Shown here one piece after another: positions 1 through 5,078 of a DNA stretch of 5,663 nt; within the stretch, counting starts at the first letter, position 1; every line of letters starts with the position of its first letter. Origin of the DNA: Vitreoscilla sp. (GTDB lineage: Bacteria; Pseudomonadota; Gammaproteobacteria; Burkholderiales; Burkholderiaceae); contig JACMOG010000611.1 in the NCBI GenBank assembly GCA_014378125.1, positions 1-5,663 on the forward strand, in the 5' to 3' direction. The notes under the pieces were generated by a model, which had not been told where the DNA came from, searched no databases, and saw only the letters and a list, made by a program, of their open reading frames with translations. The translations under genes and the position numbers were made by a program.

Positions 1-33
1 CCCTCTTATTGTTTCGAAGGGTCCTATCGCGCC

Positions 34-561
34 ATGAACAATCAGGATCGAAATGGTTCCACTCACACCATGCAGGCGGCCGAGCGAGCCCACGGCGGCG
101 CCAACGGCGGCGGCAGCGGCAGCGGCATGGGCGACGTCGCGATCTACATCCTCATGCGCTCGTGCAACGTGATGATGTCCGAACGACTGGGCCGCCTGCT
201 CGAGCCGCACGCACTCACTGGCCTGGGCTACATCACGATGATGGCGCTCTACAGCCGCACCGAGAACCTGGCCAACCCGTCGGAGCTGAGCGACGCCACG
301 GGCGAGACCCGCGGCAACATGACGCGCATCTGCGACGAGCTCGTCGACAAGGGCTGGATGCGCCGCGTGCCCAATCCCGAGGATCGGCGCCGCATCGACC
401 TGTCGCTCACCGACACGGGCATGGCGCTGCTCAACGAGATCGCGCCGCAGTTGCGGCAGAACGCCGACGACTTCTACAAGCGCACCTTCAGCAAGACCGA
501 GAAGGCGGCGCTGCAGCAGTTGCTGACGCAGCTCTCCGCGGGCCTGGCAGCGGAGCTCTGA
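34..561 (+). CDS. MarR-family winged-helix transcriptional regulator
   Basis: Predicted 175-residue DNA-binding regulator; the family binds palindromic operators as dimers and often responds to phenolic ligands or oxidants. Residues 33-62 form the first dimerisation helix. The winged helix-turn-helix covers about 63-128, with the recognition helix around 91-106 (E-T-R-G-N-M-T-R-I) and the wing carrying the family signature D-R-R-R at 117-120 followed by I-D-L-S-L-T-D-T-G. The C-terminal dimerisation helices run from 129 to 173. Residues 20-31 are a Gly/Ser-rich linker (GGANGGGSGSG) that makes the N-terminus longer than usual. The ATG at 34 is chosen because AAGGG at 17-21 can act as a somewhat distant ribosome binding site; later in-frame ATGs at 70 and 127 have no better site. 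Two cysteines (44, 100) could sense oxidants, but this is speculation. Its target is probably upstream, outside the window, because the next gene downstream converges on it. The family call is firm; the ligand is unknown. Confidence 0.93.
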   Translation: MNNQDRNGSTHTMQAAERAHGGANGGGSGSGMGDVAIYILMRSCNVMMSERLGRLLEPHALTGLGYITMMALYSRTENLANPSELSDATGETRGNMTRICDELVDKGWMRRVPNPEDRRRIDLSLTDTGMALLNEIAPQLRQNADDFYKRTFSKTEKAALQQLLTQLSAGLAAEL

Positions 562-567
562 CGCGGA

Positions 568-984
568 TCAGGCGCGCCGGCGGCGGGCGATGGTGGCGAG
601 CGCCCCCAGGCCGGCCAGCAGCAGCGCCGTCTGGGTGGGCTCCGGCACGGCCGTCAGCGTGATCGTGAACGACTGGCCCGGCGCCGGAACAATGCTCTGC
701 ACGTCGACCCACACCGCGTCCGGCGTGAAAGTGATGCGTGACGCGTCGAGACCCGCGAAATCCGTCGACAACGTGTAGCCCGTCCACGCGCCGCCAGACG
801 ACAGGTTGCTGAACTTGTAGCCGTTGAAATCCGACGCTGTCCAATCGAAGGTGCCGCTGTCGATGGTCAGCGTCAACGTGTTCGACCCGAGGTCGAAAGT
901 GGCGGCGTCCTTGAACTCGAAGCACAGGCCCGTGCCGGCCGGGGACTGGGAGCCACTTTGGAAGCTGCGCGCCTCACCGCCCAT
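568..984 (-). CDS. PEP-CTERM sorting-domain protein, apparently N-terminally truncated
   Basis: The 138 residues from the ATG at 984 end in a textbook PEP-CTERM signal: V-P-E-P at 113-116, a hydrophobic helix at about 119-133 and an arginine cluster R-R-R-R-A at the terminus. Known members are exported, cleaved by an exosortase and released or attached at the cell surface in exopolysaccharide-producing bacteria. Residues 20-110 are Thr/Ser/Asp-rich with alternating hydrophobics, as in the beta-sandwich bodies of such proteins. What is missing is an N-terminal signal peptide: the frame upstream of residue 18 gives no hydrophobic segment, only low-complexity sequence from a G9 run (999-1007) and then the region opposite the neighbouring lipoprotein gene. 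The ATG at 984 also lacks a properly spaced ribosome binding site. It is therefore either a decayed remnant or a gene with its 5' end replaced or frameshifted. Its stop codon lies 6 bp from the convergent MarR stop. The C-terminal call is strong; start and functionality are doubtful. Confidence 0.7.
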   Translation of the reverse strand: MGGEARSFQSGSQSPAGTGLCFEFKDAATFDLGSNTLTLTIDSGTFDWTASDFNGYKFSNLSSGGAWTGYTLSTDFAGLDASRITFTPDAVWVDVQSIVPAPGQSFTITLTAVPEPTQTALLLAGLGALATIARRRRA

Positions 985-998
985 CCCTCGTTCGCTCG

Positions 999-1007
999 CC
1001 CCCCCCC
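999..1007. repeat. Homopolymer run of nine C (nine G on the minus strand)
   Basis: Nine consecutive C, beginning 15 bp upstream of the ATG at 984 used for the PEP-CTERM frame and ending 70 bp before the ATG of the lipoprotein gene at 1078. On the minus strand an ATG at 1012-1010 precedes the run. With nine G it is out of frame with the PEP-CTERM frame and reaches a TGA after 12 codons; with eight G it would be in frame. Such tracts are prone to slipped-strand change and to sequencing error. Confidence 0.8.
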
Positions 1008-1077
1008 ACCATGAATCAATGTGATGGGCCGCGACCTCCCACGTGTGGAATACTCGGCGCGAACTCAAGAGCCGTCG

Positions 1078-1668
1078 ATGCGCCATTTGATCCACTCCAG
1101 TGTTCTCCTGGCCCTGCTGGCCTGCACCGCGTGCTCGCAGGCCAGCGACGCGCGCCGCGATCACCTGCTGGCGGGGCGGCATGGATGGATCGACCTGGTG
1201 ATGCACGCGCCGGTGCTCGCCGGGCCGGCGTCTGCATCGGGCGCCGCATCCGAATGCAGCCTCGCGTTCCGGATCAACGGCGAGGCGATGCTGGAGGAAA
1301 GGGGCGACCTCGCGCGGGCCGACGCGGCGAGCAATCCGCTGGGCTATCGATTCATCGCTCCGGCAGGCGCCCTGGACACCGAGCTCACGATCGCCTCTTG
1401 CGCGGTCGCCGACATCCGATTGCCCGTGAAACTGGATGCAGACCACCTGGTGCACCTCGAATTCGACGGCCACCAGCTCGTGCAGAAGTCGACCGAGCCC
1501 TGGGCCCCCACCACGTTGGACGGCGTGAACGCCCAGTTGTCGACGCTGCAGGAAGGCGCCCATGCCACCGATGGCCAGGTGGCACGCCTGACCTGGTGGA
1601 TCCTGGCCGCCCTGGCCGTCAACCTGCTGGTGCTGGCCGCCGTGCTGCTGCGCAGGCGTCAGGCCTGA
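1078..1668 (+). CDS. Probable lipoprotein of unknown function with a C-terminal membrane helix
   Basis: I do not recognise a family. The 196-residue product starts with a short signal peptide whose h-region is V-L-L-A-L-L-A and a lipobox L-L-A-C with the candidate lipidated cysteine at 16 (C19 is a weaker alternative). The body (about 20-165) contains two cysteines, C60 and C108, that could form a disulphide in the periplasm, and looks beta-rich in 85-140. Residues 172-192 are a strong hydrophobic helix (W-W-I-L-A-A-L-A-V-N-L-L-V-L-A-A-V-L-L) followed by R-R-R-Q-A. The protein would thus be anchored at both ends, with the tail on the cytoplasmic side by the positive-inside rule. The ATG at 1078 is preferred over an in-frame GTG at 1021 because it places the signal peptide at the extreme N-terminus; the ribosome binding site is weak. 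A poor -10-like AATACT lies at 1049-1054. Its 3' end overlaps the convergent CHASE3 gene by 10 bp. Confidence 0.72.
   Translation: MRHLIHSSVLLALLACTACSQASDARRDHLLAGRHGWIDLVMHAPVLAGPASASGAASECSLAFRINGEAMLEERGDLARADAASNPLGYRFIAPAGALDTELTIASCAVADIRLPVKLDADHLVHLEFDGHQLVQKSTEPWAPTTLDGVNAQLSTLQEGAHATDGQVARLTWWILAALAVNLLVLAAVLLRRRQA
1659..1668. other. Palindromic overlap of two convergent stop codons
   Basis: TCAGGCCTGA is a perfect 10-bp palindrome. Read on either strand it is CAG GCC TGA, so both the lipoprotein gene (+) and the CHASE3 gene (-) end in Gln-Ala-stop encoded by the same ten base pairs. No separate terminator lies between the two genes, so their transcripts must be antisense over their 3' ends unless they terminate inside each other. 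Confidence 0.9.
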
Positions 1669-2375
1669 TCGCCTGCCGGGGCCTGCTCGCCGCCCTCCGC
1701 GATCGCCGCCTGCCGCTTCGAATGCACGTGCCGGATGCCCAGCGCGATGAGGATGCGCGTGGTGACCGACAGCGCGGCGATGAAGATGCCCACCAGCAGC
1801 GTGTCGCGCTCGTGCTCGCGCGTGTCGGCCTGGCGGCGCATCAGGAAGTTGCGTTCGTTCTGAGCCAGCACGGTCACCTGCTGGCGGATGGCCGTCATCG
1901 TGGCGGCGTCGTCGCCGCTGCGGATGGCCTGCTGCGCCGCGTTGAAGCCCTGGTCGCGGCGCAGCGCGATCGTGCGGCTCATCTCCGCCAGCTTGGCGGA
2001 GACCGCGGCGTCGAGCCTGGCGAGGTTCTCTTCCTGCTTCGCGCTGGCCACGAGCAGCGTCTTCAGGCGCGCGGAGTCCTCGGCCTCTGCCTTGAGCGCG
2101 GCCTGGAACAGGGCCAGCCTGTCGTCCTCGCCGGTGATGATGAAGTCGCGCTGCGCGACGTCGGCGTTCTGCACCGAGATGAACAGGCCGTCCACCACGT
2201 CGAGCACCTCGTAGGCGCGGTCGACGCGGTCGCGGGTCTGGATGGTGAGCTGGTGGTAGTGGTACGACAGGTACGCGCCCAGCACCACGACCGTCGCCAT
2301 GGGGATGGCGGCGATCGAGTGCCACAGCACCAGGCGGCGCGGGGGCCAGCGCAGCGTCGTCCAGAACTTTTCCAT
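1659..2375 (-). CDS. CHASE3-domain membrane protein without an output domain
   Basis: The 238-residue product has a transmembrane helix at about 17-38, a helical periplasmic domain at about 42-188 and a second transmembrane helix at about 192-214, then a 24-residue Ala/Gly/Gln-rich tail. The first part of the periplasmic domain carries the CHASE3-type signature (D-V-V-D in helix 1, then V-Q-N-A-D-V-A-Q-R-D-F-I-I-T-G at 68-82), and the later part has the expected long helices ending in Q-N-E-R-N-F-L-M-R-R. CHASE3 domains are extracellular sensor modules normally joined to HAMP, histidine kinase, GGDEF or methyl-accepting domains; none follows here, and the stop falls soon after the second helix. 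It could signal through a partner protein, be a buffer for a ligand, or be a truncated receptor. The ATG at 2375 is chosen because GGAG at 2379-2382 (minus strand) precedes it and the first helix follows; an upstream extension would start only at TTG. It is divergent from the pirin gene. Confidence 0.8.
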   Translation of the reverse strand: MEKFWTTLRWPPRRLVLWHSIAAIPMATVVVLGAYLSYHYHQLTIQTRDRVDRAYEVLDVVDGLFISVQNADVAQRDFIITGEDDRLALFQAALKAEAEDSARLKTLLVASAKQEENLARLDAAVSAKLAEMSRTIALRRDQGFNAAQQAIRSGDDAATMTAIRQQVTVLAQNERNFLMRRQADTREHERDTLLVGIFIAALSVTTRILIALGIRHVHSKRQAAIAEGGEQAPAGDQA

Positions 2376-2402
2376 GTCTCCAGCGGGGTGGTCGGCATCC
2401 AG

Positions 2403-2439
2403 GTCGAGTTCCCTGGGCAAACCGCAGTCCTGTCGAGTT
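2403..2439 (+). repeat. Short direct repeat in the divergent intergenic region
   Basis: GTCGAGTT occurs at 2403-2410 and again at 2432-2439, 29 bp apart start to start (near three helical turns), between the CHASE3 and pirin start codons; the second copy overlaps the candidate promoter. It could be a pair of regulator half-sites, but an 8-bp repeat in 120 bp of GC-rich DNA may arise by chance. Confidence 0.3.
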
Positions 2440-2458
2440 GGCGAGAGACCGCTACCAT
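2430..2458 (+). promoter_or_regulatory. Candidate sigma-70 promoter for the pirin operon
   Basis: A -10-like TACCAT at 2453-2458, in the context GCTACCATCGGG common before betaproteobacterial genes, lies 17 bp after a weak -35-like CTGTCG at 2430-2435. The predicted start of transcription near 2465 would leave a leader of about 33 nt before the pirin ATG at 2498, which has AAGG at 2487-2490. The -35 matches consensus at only three of six positions, so this is tentative. Confidence 0.35.
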
Positions 2459-2497
2459 CGGGTTCGACCGCATCCTCCGCATCAGCCAAGGCCCGCC

Positions 2498-3391
2498 ATG
2501 CAAGTGATCACGCCCCATCCGTCCGACCTCGGCGACGGCTTCCTCGTGCACCGCGCGCTGCCCAGCGCCGCCCGGCGCGCGGTGGGGCCGTTCGTGTTCC
2601 TCGACCAGTTCGGGCCGGTGCAGCTGGCGCCCGGCAAGGGCCTGGACGTGCGTCCGCATCCGCACATCGGCCTGGCCACCGTCAGCTACCTGTTCGAGGG
2701 CACGATCCTGCACCGCGACAGCCTGGGCAGCGTGGTGCCCATCCGTCCGGGCGAGGTGAACTGGATGACGGCCGGCCGCGGCATCACGCATTCCGAGCGC
2801 TCGCCCGACGAGCTGCGCGCCGACGGCCCGCGCCTGTGGGGCCTGCAGTTCTGGGTGGCGCTGCCGCTCGAGCTCGAGCAATGCCCGCCGGCGTTCGCGC
2901 ATCACGGCGCCGACGAGATCCCGCGCGTCGCGCGCCCGGGCGCGCGCCTGAGCGTGGTGCTGGGCGAGGCCTTCGGCGCCACGTCGCCGGTGGCCCTCAC
3001 CTCGCCGATGTTCCTGGTCGACGTCACCCTCGATCCGGGCGCGACGCTGGAGCTCGACCTGGATGCCGCCGAGCGCGCGGCCTACGTGCTCGAGGGCGAG
3101 GTGCGTGCGAACGCATCGAAATCGCCCACCGCGAAGGAACACCTGATCGTGTTCGACGCCGGCGAACCCGCGCGCCTCACCGCCGGCAGCGAGCCCGCTC
3201 ACGTGGTGCTGCTGGGCGGCCCCAAGCTCGACGCGCCGCGCTTCCTGTGGTGGAACTTCGTGTCCAGCGACCGCGACCTGATCATAGAGGCGCAGGCGGC
3301 GTGGACGGAACAGCGCTTCCCGAAGGTGCCTGGTGAATCCGAATTCATCCCGCTGCCGGCACGCCCCCTGCCGCCCGGATCCGCCCTCTGA
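2498..3391 (+). CDS. Pirin-family bicupin protein
   Basis: The 297-residue product matches the pirin (YhhW/Pirin-like) bicupin fold: an N-terminal cupin domain at about 10-120 and a C-terminal pirin domain at about 160-280. The metal-binding residues of the family are visible as R-P-H-P-H-I-G (H54, H56) and G-R-G-I-T-H-S-E-R-S (H98, E100), so iron binding is likely. Family members include quercetin-2,3-dioxygenases and redox-responsive proteins, and many have no known substrate; sequence alone does not decide which applies. No signal peptide is present, so it should be cytosolic. The ATG at 2498 has AAGG at a seven-base spacing, and an upstream extension would begin only at TTG. It is the first gene of a tight set: the microprotein starts 20 bp after its stop, followed by the TRIC gene. 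Length and motifs are those of an intact gene. The family call is secure; enzymatic activity is inferred. Confidence 0.93.
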   Translation: MQVITPHPSDLGDGFLVHRALPSAARRAVGPFVFLDQFGPVQLAPGKGLDVRPHPHIGLATVSYLFEGTILHRDSLGSVVPIRPGEVNWMTAGRGITHSERSPDELRADGPRLWGLQFWVALPLELEQCPPAFAHHGADEIPRVARPGARLSVVLGEAFGATSPVALTSPMFLVDVTLDPGATLELDLDAAERAAYVLEGEVRANASKSPTAKEHLIVFDAGEPARLTAGSEPAHVVLLGGPKLDAPRFLWWNFVSSDRDLIIEAQAAWTEQRFPKVPGESEFIPLPARPLPPGSAL

Positions 3392-3411
3392 ACGAACCCC
3401 TGGAACAAGCC

Positions 3412-3567
3412 ATGACCGCACCGCAACAGAAGCCCGCCCCCTCCGACGACGACCTGCTGGACGAGGCCCTCGACGAGACCTTTCCGGCCAGCGACCCGGT
3501 GCAGGTGACGCCGCACGAGAAGCTGCCGCCGGCCGACGCGCCGGGCAGCGACGTCGACGACCGGTGA
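3412..3567 (+). CDS. Acidic 51-residue microprotein with a FPASDP motif
   Basis: This short frame reads M-T-A-P-Q-Q-K-P-A-P, then an acidic stretch D-D-D-L-L-D-E-A-L-D-E-T (12-23), F-P-A-S-D-P (24-29) and a Pro/Asp-rich tail ending D-D-R. From memory, the D/E-A-L-D/E-x-x-F-P-A-S-D-P pattern recurs in many small proteobacterial hypothetical proteins with no established function. No membrane segment, signal peptide or cysteine is present, and the composition (15 Asp/Glu, three Lys/Arg) suggests a largely disordered, strongly acidic cytosolic peptide with one short helix at about 12-23. GGAAC at 3402-3406 upstream of the ATG can serve as ribosome binding site. It begins 20 bp after the pirin stop, and its TGA overlaps the GTG start of the TRIC gene, so it appears to be a real operon member translated between the two. 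The motif supports it as a gene; its function is unknown. Confidence 0.8.
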   Translation: MTAPQQKPAPSDDDLLDEALDETFPASDPVQVTPHEKLPPADAPGSDVDDR

Positions 3568-4250
3568 GCGGCACGCCGCTGTCGCTGGCCGTGCTGGACG
3601 GCCACGCGCTGTTCACCGTCCTCGACCTCGCCGGCACCTTCGCGTTCGCGCTCAGCGGCGCGGTGGCCGCCCGCGAGCGCGGGCTCGACTGGTTCGGCAT
3701 CGGCGTGATCGCGTTCACCGTGGCCTGCGGCGGCGGCGTGCTGCGCGACCTGTGCATCGGCGCCATCCCGCCGGCCGGCCTCGCCGACTGGCGCTACCTC
3801 GCCGCGGCGATGGTGGCCTCGGTGATCGCGGCGGCGTCGCAACGCATCGTCGAGCGCCTGGCGCATCCGGTGACGCTGTTCGACACGCTGGGCCTCGGCC
3901 TGTTCGCCGTCACCGGCGCGCAGAAGGCCTTGCTGTTCGGCACCAATGCCGAAGTGGCCGTGTTGATGGGCATGGTCACCGCCGTGGGCGGCGGCGTCGC
4001 GCGCGACGTGCTGCTGAACCGCGTGCCGGTGATCCTGCAGCGCGAGATCTACGCGTCGGCCGCGCTGGTGGGCGCGGCGATCTCCACCTTCGGCGATGCG
4101 CTGGGCCTGGCCTCGACCGCGCTCACCTGGTGTGCCGTCGCCACGTGCTTCGCGCTGCGGCTGGCGTCGCTGCGCTGGCGCTGGCACCTGCCGCGGTTCA
4201 AGCGCCAGAAGCGGCCCGAGGCCGCCGACTCGCTGCACGAACGAGAGTAG
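3564..4250 (+). CDS. TRIC/YadS-type (UPF0126) membrane channel-like protein
   Basis: The 228-residue product has about seven hydrophobic segments and the internal duplication of the bacterial TRIC (UPF0126, YadS/YicG) family, whose characterised members form trimeric monovalent-cation channels in the inner membrane. Repeat 1 includes G-T-F-A-F-A-L-S-G-A-V-A-A (24-36) and G-G-G-V-L-R-D (56-62). Repeat 2 includes D-T-L-G-L-G-L-F-A-V-T-G-A (107-119) and G-G-G-V-A-R-D (142-148). These paired GGGxxRD kinks are the family hallmark. The C-terminus has a basic tail (R-W-R-W-H-L-P-R-F-K-R-Q-K-R) beyond the usual fold, making it about 20 residues longer than E. coli YadS. The GTG at 3564 is chosen because it overlaps the preceding TGA as GTGA and puts a short lead before the first helix; GTG at 3591 is an alternative. 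No clear ribosome binding site precedes it, consistent with translational coupling to the microprotein. Channel activity is inferred from the family. Confidence 0.9.
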   Translation: MSGTPLSLAVLDGHALFTVLDLAGTFAFALSGAVAARERGLDWFGIGVIAFTVACGGGVLRDLCIGAIPPAGLADWRYLAAAMVASVIAAASQRIVERLAHPVTLFDTLGLGLFAVTGAQKALLFGTNAEVAVLMGMVTAVGGGVARDVLLNRVPVILQREIYASAALVGAAISTFGDALGLASTALTWCAVATCFALRLASLRWRWHLPRFKRQKRPEAADSLHERE

Positions 4251-4288
4251 GCCCGCGCCGGCAAGGTCAATCCGGCGGCCCCAGAATC

Positions 4289-4313
4289 GGGCCTCGACTG
4301 CACATCGAGGCCC
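4289..4313 (+). promoter_or_regulatory. Perfect inverted repeat covering the GST ribosome binding site
   Basis: GGGCCTCGA (4289-4297) and TCGAGGCCC (4305-4313) are perfect 9-bp arms around the seven-base loop CTGCACA, ending four bases before the ATG at 4318. The only plausible Shine-Dalgarno sequence, GAGG at 4307-4310, lies in the downstream arm, so folding of the transcript would hide it. As DNA the repeat could instead be an operator. A -10-like CAGAAT at 4282-4287 just upstream would place the transcription start near 4294, inside the first arm; the full RNA hairpin would then form only on read-through transcripts from the upstream operon. No U-run follows, so it is not a classical terminator. 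Confidence 0.6.
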
Positions 4314-4317
4314 GCAC

Positions 4318-5025
4318 ATGACCGATCTCTCGACCTTCGCCATCACGAAGAAGTGGCCCGCCACGCAGCCCGACAGGCTGCAGCTGTACTCGCTGCCGAC
4401 GCCCAACGGCGTGAAGGTGTCGATCGCGCTGGAGGAGACCGGGCTGCCCTACGAGCCCCACCTGGTGCGCTTCGACGCCAACGACCAGCTGTCGCCCGAG
4501 TTCCTGTCTCTGAACCCGAACAACAAGATCCCCGCGATCCTCGACCCGGACGGCCCCGGCGGCAAGCCGCTGGCGCTGTTCGAATCGGGCGCGATCCTGG
4601 TGTACCTGGCCGCCAAGACCGGCCAGCTGATGCCTGTCGACGTGACCGCGCGCTACGAGACGCTGCAGTGGCTGATGTTCCAGATGGGCGGCATCGGCCC
4701 GATGTTCGGCCAGCTGGGCTTCTTCAACAAGTTCGCCGGCAAGGCGTACGAGGACAAGCGTCCGCGCGACCGCTACGTGGCCGAGTCGCGCCGCCTGCTG
4801 GGCGTGCTGGTCAAGCACCTGGAAGGCCGCGCCTGGATCATGGGCCACGAGTACACCATCGCCGACATCGCCAGCTTCCCGTGGATCAACAACCTGGTCG
4901 GCTTCTACGAGGCCGGCGAGCTGGTGGGCTTCGACGACTTCGCGAACGTGAAGCGAGTGCTGGCCACGTTCCTCGCGCGGCCGGCGGTGCAGCGCGGGTT
5001 GAAGATCCCGGCCCGTCCGGCATGA
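4318..5025 (+). CDS. Nu-class-like (YfcG/YghU type) glutathione S-transferase
   Basis: The 235-residue cytosolic protein has a thioredoxin-like N-terminal domain at about 20-105 and an all-helical C-terminal domain at about 110-230. The active-site region L-Y-S-L-P-T-P-N-G-V-K (23-33) has the T-P-N motif (T28, N30) seen in E. coli YfcG and YghU in place of the Ser/Cys of other classes. N-P-N-N-K-I-P-A-I (66-74, cis-proline P72) and the glutathione-binding F-E-S-G-A (88-92) follow. Q-M-G-G-I-G-P-M-F-G-Q and Y-T-I-A-D-I-A mark the helical domain. E. coli YfcG and YghU are known for glutathione-dependent disulphide-bond reductase activity and binding of two glutathiones; the same is inferred here. 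The N-terminal lead (1-20, containing K-K-W-P-A) is typical of the YghU-like branch. It lies 67 bp after the TRIC stop, probably with its own promoter, and ends at a strong hairpin. An intact, confidently assigned gene. Confidence 0.93.
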   Translation: MTDLSTFAITKKWPATQPDRLQLYSLPTPNGVKVSIALEETGLPYEPHLVRFDANDQLSPEFLSLNPNNKIPAILDPDGPGGKPLALFESGAILVYLAAKTGQLMPVDVTARYETLQWLMFQMGGIGPMFGQLGFFNKFAGKAYEDKRPRDRYVAESRRLLGVLVKHLEGRAWIMGHEYTIADIASFPWINNLVGFYEAGELVGFDDFANVKRVLATFLARPAVQRGLKIPARPA

Positions 5026-5030
5026 CCCAA

Positions 5031-5078
5031 GGGGGGTCTGGCATCTCCGCCGTAACCGGCGGCAATGCCAGACCCCTT
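5031..5078. terminator. Two-storey hairpin between convergent genes, probable bidirectional terminator
   Basis: Outer arms GGGGTCTGGCAT (5033-5044) and ATGCCAGACCCC (5065-5076) are perfect over 12 bp and extendable by two G-U pairs. After a 2x2 mismatch (CT against CA), inner arms CCGCCG (5047-5052) and CGGCGG (5057-5062) close a four-base TAAC loop. The structure fills nearly the whole gap between the GST stop (5025) and the GNAT stop (5078). U-runs are poor on both strands (TTCA on plus, CCTTGGG on minus), so termination efficiency is uncertain. Confidence 0.75.

Noticed and set aside
12..20. TTCGAA palindrome as a MarR autoregulatory operator
   Set aside because: Six bases of palindrome are too short, and only 33 bp of upstream sequence is visible.
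999..1007. Poly-C tract as a phase-variable promoter switch for the lipoprotein gene
   Set aside because: It ends 70 bp before the start codon and does not fall between recognisable -35 and -10 elements; the only -10-like AATACT lies well downstream of it.
1040..1045. CACGTG palindrome upstream of the lipoprotein gene
   Set aside because: A six-base palindrome is expected by chance and has no extended symmetry.
985..2325. Upstream extension of the PEP-CTERM frame to about 585 residues
   Set aside because: The added part is antisense to the CHASE3 gene's complement frame and the lipoprotein gene, is low-complexity, and contains no signal peptide at its start.
1011..2507. Very long open frame on the plus strand running over the lipoprotein and CHASE3 genes
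   Set aside because: Its translation is Arg/Ala/Gly-rich with no recognisable domain and it lies across two better-supported genes; long stop-free frames are expected at this GC content.
2063..3766. Long open frame on the minus strand opposite the pirin and TRIC genes
   Set aside because: The opposite strand carries clear pirin and TRIC motifs; the minus-strand product is low-complexity Arg/His/Gln-rich sequence.
3345..4406. Long minus-strand open frame opposite the TRIC gene
   Set aside because: Composition is His/Gln/Arg-rich without domains, while the plus strand encodes the duplicated GGGxxRD motifs.
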